From Agaricus subrufescens (taxonomy: Eukaryota > Basidiomycota > Agaricomycetes > Agaricales > Agaricaceae): a stretch of DNA of 64,000 nucleotides. The translations under genes were made by a program, and so were the position numbers. The notes beneath the pieces were generated by a model. It was not told where the DNA came from. It saw only the letters and a list, made by a program, of their open reading frames with translations, and did no database searches. Positions 52,831-64,000 of the stretch are shown piece by piece (position 1 is the stretch's first letter; each line of letters begins with the position of its first letter). The DNA lies in assembly GCA_029945375.1 (NCBI GenBank), contig CM057057.1, positions 5,394,001-5,458,000 of the forward strand, in the 5' to 3' direction.

Positions 52831-54985
52831 CGGGCCAGATGAAACATTTTTTTCTTGAGGCTGGGTTCTATTTGCACCGATTACAAAAATTCTAAGCTTG
52901 CAATGAAGGAATGTTCCCGGTGGCTGTTCAAATCAGATGAACTGCGGCAAAACACATACAGGCCTCAAGAAACAATGAGAGAGATGAGTCAATGCACCGT
53001 AGGCGAAGCAATTCGATGAATCTGAGACCGGAATGTACTAGATAGTAAATGCCGGCTCAGGATACCTGTCAACTATCTTGTTTACTAATTCGTATAGTAG
53101 CTCTTTGTAGGAAATCTCGCCATACTTTCACCTCCATTCTCTACACTAAGATTAGAGCCTTTAGGGCCTACTTTTTTCCGTCTATCGCTGTCGTTAACAA
53201 GGGATGCATGATGACCAACGGTTAGATTGTGCGCTCCTTTCTTCGATAACGTATCCAACATGTCAAATCATGTTTGGGAATTGGAAGTTCGGAACATAAG
53301 GCACGTTTCATATACTTTAGAAAAATTAGATTTATTTCTATGAAATTCCCAGTAAGTGCTTGAGAAGATGGATGTAGTCGCACCTATGTTACAAGCTTCA
53401 ACGTCCAATATGCTGACGAGCGGAGTGCCTTCTTGCTCATCAAAGACGGGGGAATCCTACCGAAGCCGACATCTGACGCCCACTGAACCAGAAAGACGGA
53501 GGGAACTGTTTGCCTTCCTTCTTTGTGGCGTCGTTGTCTCAGCTCCCCATGCAACTCCCAGCCATGGCTCACACTAATAATTCTCATACATTTTTGACCC
53601 ACAATCTCCAGCCCACTGTCAGCGGTACAATCCAATCCACGATCCCCGTCCTCTCCGAGTCCCAGTTACCCTTTCAAGGACACGGGTTATCGTCGCAGCT
53701 TGTTCCATCACCCGCACTAGACAACGCCAAGAAAAGCCACTTCAAAATTCGGTAAGCGGCAGTGATATTATTTCTCATGGATCAGTACCAATGCCTTGGA
53801 TTAGCAAACTGATCTCGATGACGCTATTCCACGTGGGCAGGGAAGTCCATTTTCAGATTTGCACTCCCTCTCATTCTCATGTCCACTTGGTTCGTGATCG
53901 CATCAAGCACTCCATACTGTTCTGTACTTTTGATTTTAAATCTTGTTGAATGGCGCGTACTCCAGGATCAGGTATATAACTAATGCGTAGTGTAATACGC
54001 TAATGAGACCCAGTCTACATTTCTTCGGGGCTGACTGTGTCAATCCATATATATTGTTGGGAAAATGTCTAAACCGACCAATGATGCCATGCAGATGCCA
54101 CGCGCTCTGTTCGAGGTACGAACGATCACGTTGCCTGACAGGTTTAATACTCCGGTTCCGACGATGACCCACTTTCTTTCCTAGGACGGCGGATGTTTAA
54201 CGTTGAGTTTCGGCCTTCGAACGATACTCTGTATCGAATTAATCGCTAGTTAGTTGGTATATGTGATAATAGGATGCTGTTATAGCAGAAATATCGAAGG
54301 CATTGCTTGCTGCCCAAGCGCTCAATGCTGACGCGCGATGGCTCGACGCTGGCTTGAGGACAAAGTCTGCAAAAGTCGAAGGACTATGGAGCACGTGACA
54401 GGCGTAATATGCCGAGGCCGAACTGACGTCCCTGATCCTTGTAAGTGATGATCGGTGAAATGTACGTTTACGGAGAGCTTGGCAAAACAGCTTGATTAAT
54501 CCGTATCATTAGCGTGACCTTGGTAGAAGGATTTGCTACCAGTACACTTGATGAGAAATAATCCTGGTTGATGAACTTGTTACGGTAGACAAGACATGTA
54601 TAGCTGTGGGGCCCTAAACCCCGGGATGCAATACTGATTCGTGAAAACGATCCGCTTAATCATTGTTCCTGAACAAAATTTCCTCTCCTCGGATAATATC
54701 CATTACAGTGGAGAATGGACAGAGGTTGGACGTCAGGCAAGAAGCAGGTCGGGAAAACACAGGAAATATCTGGCGCTATCATGAAGAAATCAATTTTACG
54801 AGATATATCCGAGCTGAAGCGGATCATTCTCAGAACTGGTCGCCTGTATTACAATCTGTTGTGATTAGCCACATGGTACCTCATGTGCTCGAGACCTCGG
54901 TAGTTCCAGTGCTCTCACCACCAAGCAAATATTGGGGAAAGCTAGTAAATCTTGGCGAACAATGCCGTGTTTTCACCGCGACCTG
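52831..54985. other. Spacer left of xylanase cluster
   Basis: Mostly non-coding. One weak candidate lies on the plus strand at 53563-53755: MAHTNNSHTFLTHNLQPT to a GTAAGC donor, with a possible second exon 53812-53950 keeping frame and ending KSC stop. No domain is recognised and it may be chance. Confidence 0.3.
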
Positions 54986-54993
54986 TATAAAAA
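54986..54993 (+). promoter_or_regulatory. TATA box of xylanase 1
   Basis: TATAAAAA, about 60 nt upstream of the ATG at 55052. Confidence 0.65.
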
Positions 54994-55051
54994 CCCATGA
55001 AAATTCTGTTGTCAATCATTGTGAGTCTCTCAAGACTGACGTTCCAACGCT

Positions 55052-57444
<2,393 letters not shown>

Positions 57445-57500
57445 GGTGCTTGGAAGTTAGTCTTGAAAGACTTACAACTCATTCCTGTGCGTCCTTCATG

Positions 57501-57510
57501 GCTTTTATGC
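57501..57510 (-). promoter_or_regulatory. TATA-like box of xylanase 2
   Basis: Minus-strand GCATAAAAGC, about 60 nt upstream of the ATG at 57444, the same spacing as in xylanase 1. Confidence 0.5.
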
Positions 57511-60195
57511 AAACCTTTCGGTAAAAGCACGGTGGTGCGGATCAAGGATTGGAGTTATTAGGAGTACTTTGTCCCTTGAAAAGACTGGAGATCTAGACAC
57601 GTGAAGTACGAGCACGAAAAACAATCCTGTTGAGGTAGGAAAGAGTACTGGTGTCCACCACGTACGTGGGATACAAACCCCTGAAATGTCCCCGCAGTCA
57701 TATCCCCTCACGTGGGGTGTAACGCTTCTGAAAGATAGATATTGCGGAGACGAACAACGCATTAGTGCCACCTGGATTAACGATATGAAGATTGATTTGT
57801 TCTGACACGACAACCTGAGTAGCAACGCACAAACGGAGAATAAGGAGGAATAAAATCAATTGGTGTTACGATACTAACGAATTCCGATCGCGAAGAATTC
57901 TGGCTCTCGACCACGTTTTACACGTGGCTAGAATTTGACGGGTTCGAACGACGAAGGTGCCATCACATGATAGCAGCATTGTGACCGATTGAAAGTCCGT
58001 AATTTCTCCAGACAATCATCGGCTAGGGAGGTTCGCCTAAGATCACGTCAAAAACACTTGTCACCTGGCCACAGTGTGGGTGATGGTGGGAAAGAGGCAT
58101 TCAAGTCGATTCTCCGCAAACCCTAATCATAGATTTGAGCAATTAAATCGGACATTGTTCACAAAATTGGATTTCACCATTGGTGGCAAAGACACCGCGA
58201 GTGTTAGTAACACCACGTTGGGGGAGTCTTGAATAGAGGATTGAGACATAGCTACACATTTCCCAGTCGAAATTCAAGTCCACATTGTTGGATATATACT
58301 AAAGGGGTACAAAATGACGGACCTATTGATTCCTGTAGGATAAGTAAGAGGATATTGATTTTTCAGATCTTTTAGAGGAGTATCTAAATGAGGGGAGGTG
58401 TATAAATAGAACATGATGCGTAACTATCATCGGCTTGTCGGTCGAAGTTTTTGACCTTCAGGATCGTATGATAGCTTTATCAGTGCATTATAATATATTC
58501 GATTCTACAAACAGAAATGTGGATATTGGCATTACCTATGTTTTCTGTGCTCTCATCTGTCGGTACGTCCGTCTAATCTTGTAATAGGTAAACACCCTAA
58601 TTCCCTGAACAAGCTCTGGTGCTCATCTTATCACGCAATCATCAGGGAAACAGTTTCAAATCCTACCCCACCTCCCTCTCTGCACTTCAACAAAATCAAT
58701 CATAACATTTTTCATTACCTTCAAACTGCTTCGACAGTGGAGGACAATGCAGCACATTCAAGTTGAAGATAGAAAAGAACTGATAGGGCCCTACAGTATA
58801 TATCATTGATTCGTATTCTCATCACCAGCTACATATGCCCTATACTCCACCTTTTCTTTAGTGTTTCTAAGTCTCAATGTATCGAATGTGGGGGCGTGGA
58901 GAATATTTATGCCGAATGTAATTCAAGCAGCAGTATGGCTGTCATATTATTTCCGTCATGAACGACCTGAGCTAACTAGAAGTTTTTGCGACTCATGTCG
59001 CATCTGCTTGTATGCTTTCAAGTGGTACTAAATTATAAAGATAAGCCATTCAATCTAGAGCCAATCCAGTTTTCTACTACGTAGAAAATAGTTGATCCTT
59101 AGTGTACAGGGGATGTCACCACTTATTCAGGTGAACTGAGTGAGTTTTATCGCCCAAACGGATCTAAACCCTTGAATGTGCGTTCTATTGATCACTATGA
59201 TGAGAGTGTGTGGGGATCAAACTAATACATCTGATTAAGGGAGGTATTCTTAGAATCTGAGTGTATTTCGTGACACAAACCAGGAAACAAAAATTAAGCC
59301 TGTCAATATGACAAGCGGCCCCAACTCTCACAAAAGGTAGTCAGTCTCCTTCGGTGTAGAGATCGATAGATTGGCTGCGCTGGATGTAATCTATAATCCG
59401 CTCTAAGTATATCACTCATACTCTCACCAGCGGCTCAACACATTGCTATTATCATGAGAGCGTCATGAAACACAAGAACCACCATTTGCACTACATTGTA
59501 TGCACAGGAGTTCTTACCCTCAAGACAGCCCTGAGAGAAGGCATTCCGTGAGCCAATATACTGGTGTCTCAGCCTCCTCAAGCTGCGGTTTCAGCGCTTG
59601 CTTAGCGCTCTTTGGTACCAGGATTCCACGGACTGTTACGGATGCCTGCACTGTTTCCTCGTGTGATCTAATGTGCCCGTGTGCGCTTCTGTGTTCGGCG
59701 GTACATATACATAGCATTTCTATAGCCTTGAATTACTACGCAGTCATCACAGTGCACAGATATCCAACCTTCCTTCATGAAACTCGTATCCCTTGCCATG
59801 TTTGAACCCCAGGTAGTATCTTCCATTCCCCGAACGGTACCATAATTTTAGGTTTTCACATCTACTGCACGGTGGCAGCATGTTTTGCTTCTCTCCTTGG
59901 ACCAGACACGTCTCAAAAGCATTTCTTCTGCAAGGATACCTCGACGTATATGCATGGTAGTATAGAATCGACTGATGTAGTTCTCTTCTATTTCGAAAGT
60001 TCTATGTGCCAATTTATGCCGTGTCATTTATTTTGGCACCGAAATAAATTTCCTTATTTCTTATTGAGATGCATTTCCCGATGACCTACGTCTAGCCAAC
60101 TCATGGGTGATGCATTAACCTTCAGTATATAATAAGCAACGTTTACTTTATGCTCTACAAGACTTCTACGACAGGCTGCATACGTAACATCGCCA
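57511..60195. other. Long spacer
   Basis: 2.7 kb with only short, non-protein-like open frames on either strand. No repeat or RNA gene recognised. Confidence 0.5.
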
Positions 60196-62654
60196 ATGGA
60201 TACAGGCATATCTGTAGGGGTATGTTCGATTCGTCATCACAACTTACGGATGCTCAATGCCGTCCGTATTCATGACAGTTTGAAACGCGCCGCAATATTT
60301 CACAGGGAATTACGAACGCATCAGGGGAACAACAAGTAGGTCAGTCTAACAAACAAATTGGTTGAAAATTCATGGCGTAATTAGGGAGGTGGCTCTAATT
60401 CTCCGACATTCGAAGAGGTAAGTTCTAATGATGCAGAAACAAAGAAAAAGCAAATTTAAGTTCTAACCAGGCTCCGAGGGAATGGAGAAGTGGGCTTCCG
60501 CACAGGCACTTTGTTTCTGAAAATTCAACGGACACCTGGGAAAGGTTTAATGATGCTGTCGAGAAACACGATGAAAATTTCTGCCAGGAGTTAAAAGACG
60601 AGATATCATTTCTAATGGTTGTCGTGAGTAATCATTTCAGCTAGTCTATCTGATTTTCCGCCTTATTAGTACTCTAGGCCGGCTTGTTTCTTGCGATTGT
60701 AACTGCATTCACGATCGACTCGTACAAGCTACTCGAGCAGGACAAACAGGACACAGTGTCTGAATTGCTTGGAGAGGTCGTCCGTTTACTTAACGGCACA
60801 AGTGCCCAGGGACAGGCCAAACCACTGAAACCATTTGTGCCAGACCATCACCGTCTTTTTGTCAATCAACTCTGGTTCCTAAGCATGACACTCAGTCTCG
60901 TTGCTGTCGTGTTTGGGACCTTTTGTCTACAATGGATTTCTGCCTTCCTTCGGGGAACGGATCTCCACAGCAAATCTGCTTCGCCCGAGGAGTCCCTTAG
61001 GATGCGCCAATTACGTTACCATGGAATGATGTTTTGGGGCGTACGTCATGCCCCTGGAACCCTACTTCTCCTCGTGCAAGTATCAATCACACTCTTCACT
61101 TGTGGACTGCTTTACTTTCTCGTGTTGGTCATCGATACCCCCGCCGCAGCAATACCGTCACTTGTGGTAGCTGGCATAGCAGGTGCTCTACTTTTCCTTG
61201 CTAATATAGCGCCCCTACTCCAGTCTCTCGCGGGGGTGTTTTGTTCTCGCACCTTAATAGTACCCCTATGCCCGTATAAGTCTCCAACATCTTGGCTTGT
61301 ACGGAATGCAGGTGACATAGTAGCGTGGGCACTCAAACCATTCAAAGGTTGGCTTGAGGCTCAGGGTAGCGGCATGGCTAAGAGATTTGCTGGATGGTTG
61401 CAAAACCAGCCACCGCCCCTAACGGACTACTCTTGGAAGAAACATGATCTAATGTACGCAAAATTACGAGAATCGTCAGATGCTGGCTCGGGCACACGCT
61501 ATTCGGGGATTGGTGTTTCTTCCGCCATTGACATTCTTGTTCTTGAACGAGATGTTATGAATATCATTCGTCATTCCCTAAAAAATCTACCTACAAGATT
61601 TTTAACCGCCGCACACTGGAAAAATATTTTCAACCAGGATCTGACACATACGGAGAAAGAATTCCTACGACCTGGAAGACATTGGACCACTGATCCAGCA
61701 TTCGCTCCTCATGGCCTACCAGAGGGTGACGTAACAGGTCAACGGGCTTACCTTGAAGAGATCAAAATCGATTTCCTACACGCCCTTGCCTTGCAAAATC
61801 TTGTCTGTCGTAGTGCCAAGCTCAAACGCACCTGGCTCCTATATCGCGTTGAACTCTATATCCGAATCAAAAATTCGAGTCGTTTCATTCTTAATCGTCC
61901 CCCTCCCACTCGTTCCCCCCTAATTGTCGGTCCTATTCATGAATTCGGCAGCTCTCTCACGTTTCCACTAGAGGATCCGCATGATATATTACAGTTAGAC
62001 TCAGGTAGGACTATACCAATCACAGGAAAACGTATTAATCCTGAAATTTACACAGAACTGCGGTTCCAACTTTTGAGCTGTGTAGAGCGCCTCCTTGACG
62101 TGTGCTATCACACGAAGACTCAAATTATGGCTGCTGCCTGTATCATCCACTTTGAGCACCAAGAAATCAAGAACTTCTCATACACCCTGCGACAAAATAG
62201 CTCCAAAGTTCAGGGACCGACGGGGAATAAGGAAGCAACTGCAAGTAGACCGAGCCACTCGCATGGGGAGAACGAGGCACTATCTGACGCTCAGGGGGAG
62301 GTACAGCGGCGTCAATACGAAGATTCTCTCAGTCAACTATGTAAACGAATGAAGGATAAGCTACTCACTATTTCTGAATTCAGTGACGACACCATGCAAA
62401 GTATTCTGTCCGGTGATAAGAGCCCCCTGGAATGCGAGGATCTTCTGCGTGGACCCAGAACAAACAATCGGCCCTCAAATGAGGAAAAATACCACTCGCA
62501 GAGAGCGATGACAACGGGAGAGATAGCGTCCCGCCACGGTTATAAGCCGCTCCTACTTCTCTCGCATAATCCTGCTAGACATGGATCACACATATCTTCT
62601 CCGAGGCAGCCCAGCACGAGGGGAGAAAATTGGGGGTTAGAGGTGGAATATTAG
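60196..62654 (+). CDS. DUF6535 membrane protein D
   Basis: Predicted exons 60196-60219, 60279-60335, 60385-60417, 60471-60623 and 60678-62654, 747 residues with all splices in frame. Exons 3 and 4 have exactly the lengths of gene A (33 and 153 nt), which supports the model; exons 1 and 2 are less certain. Exon 4 encodes DTWERFNDAVEKHDENF and ISFLMVV. The main exon opens AGLFLAIVTAFTIDSYKLL and continues with three further hydrophobic helices and CPYKSPTSWLV. The C-terminal 150 residues are hydrophilic. It is 10 kb from the A-C cluster and on the opposite strand, so it is an older dispersed paralogue. Confidence 0.85.
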
Positions 62655-64000
62655 TGGTTATACGCGGATCCTATGTAGCATGTTCACAGTTTTGCCTTTC
62701 AGTAGGAAGTAGTATGTGAAGGAGGTATATGGTATCGTGGAGGACGTGAATCCATAATGAGGCAAAGCTTTGCCGTCACGACCAGACTTTTTGGTGCCCC
62801 TCTCCACGATAAGAGTTCAAGGATTTGTGGTCGCTATGAAGTCACATAAAACGGACATTGATATTCGAAAGGTTTCAAGCGACTGAGAAGAATCCTGACG
62901 CTCGTATGGGAACATCATGATTGAAGGGAAAGACATGTTGGGCGAGAGATAGACTGCCATCCGCGGTCTCCCGGTATGAGAGCCGCCTTTTCTAGAGGTT
63001 CAATTCAAAGGACCGACTGGAAGTGGAAAACTGCTGTTGTAGTTTTTGAGACTACGACAGTTCTGAGCATCATTCCGAGTCAGGAATCAGAATCATGAAG
63101 TCAACAGGCTGTCAGTTGTGGCGACTCACTTGAATAATATGCGGGTGGCCTACATTAGTATGGGAACGTCGAGAAGCCTCCCATGAACACCCGCCCAGTG
63201 GAGACACGGGGGACCATCTCCTCCGCAGACTGGTCGCTAGTAATCATCTTAGCAATCATGCACCCCTGGCATTGTAAGGAACATACTCTTAACAGCATCT
63301 ATCTTTCTCGTGTTTACTGATCTCGTTTCAATCATCCTGCCTCCAGCTCCAAAAATCGGTTTCAAACAAAATGATCTGGCTTTTGACCCATCAGACGAGG
63401 TGCCACGCGGATAGTGGGAGGAATGTAATTGTGGGATCACGGTTTCGCACGAGGGAGGGTTTGATGGTCGAGCTCTAGCGTGGATGCAGTGGTGTCGCTC
63501 AAAGTAGCAGCGAGGGCTCGGATTGATCCAAGTGGGTTCAAGGTTGACCCGACTACACGTGACGCGACTAGAAGTAGTGTTCGGATCTCAAGACCGTCTA
63601 TGTCTCGAGAGAAGTCTTCCAAGTTCTATGAACAGTGAACACAGGGCCCCAGCAGAACTCACCCTCAAACAGAGGAAGGGGCATCAGAATGAAAACCGAG
63701 ATACGGGCGTTGAGATTCATCGATGTTACAGCTAATTATAAATTGGATCGTATTTAAGCGAGGTCCGTATATATATTAGTCTTCAAGGTAGAACAGGCCG
63801 TTCGTTTGAGCTGATGCACTGGCTTGGCGGTCAAGTGCTGCTCTCATGATATCATAGATCGGAACAGATATTGGCCAGAATGCGCTGGTGGACTCACATA
63901 CAAATCACATTGCAATTCGTCCTGAGAACGTCATGGACTACTAGAACTGTAAATTGCGCTGCAGCATAAGCCCAGGAGCTCATATCTTTCACTGATTTGT
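62655..64000. other. Right-end spacer
   Basis: No gene supported. An inverted GTTTTTGAGACTACGACAG-type motif and several short open frames were seen without protein character. Confidence 0.45.

Noticed and set aside
59500..59805. 101-codon plus-strand frame
   Set aside because: No protein-like pattern, no splice context and no homologue recognised.

Overview
The window is fungal nuclear DNA, almost certainly from a mushroom-forming basidiomycete (Agaricomycetes). The signs are short introns of about 45-60 nt, multi-copy DUF6535 and DUF6589 families, a GH11 xylanase with a fungal CBM1, and dense LTR retrotransposons. Species cannot be told from the sequence.

Left third (1-36 kb): a minus-strand array of glutaminase A-like (GtaA) ectoenzyme genes. 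There are three complete copies (1268-4769, 20897-24399, 32462-35869) and the signal-peptide exon of a fourth at the left edge (1-117). The spacers between the three complete copies have been invaded by mobile DNA. A 7.8 kb Ty3/gypsy chromovirus (5072-12889) has TSD GTAGA. A 5.9 kb Ty1/copia element (14573-20519) has TSD AGACG. A 6.1 kb terminal-inverted-repeat element (25399-31502) lies inside the end of a smaller MITE-like repeat. A 56-bp tandem repeat and fragments of host genes lie between the two retrotransposons.

The most interesting object is the 6.1 kb element. It has matching inverted ends (CAGGCTCC...GGAGCCTG) and a 10-bp target duplication. It carries two convergent, 3'-overlapping genes: a DUF6589 protein with transposase-like acidic motifs and one in-frame TGA, and an intact five-exon RecQ-type helicase ending in a CCHC knuckle. 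The arrangement looks like a mobile DUF6589-helicase unit.

The gypsy element is also notable. Both LTRs carry a seven-unit heat-shock element. A 12-nt sequence just inside the 5' LTR is exactly complementary to the predicted mRNA 5' end, as in Tf1-type self-priming. There is an extra ORF ahead of gag.

Middle (37-53 kb): a mitochondrial branched-chain 2-oxo-acid dehydrogenase E2 gene (plus strand), followed by three minus-strand DUF6535 membrane-protein genes. The first two lie in a tandem duplication whose left edge is inside the last codons of the E2 gene. Each duplicate also keeps a relic of a GtaA C-terminal tail.

Right (54-63 kb): two convergent GH11 xylanase genes, one with and one without a CBM1, then a fourth, plus-strand DUF6535 gene. 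The remaining stretches show no supportable genes.
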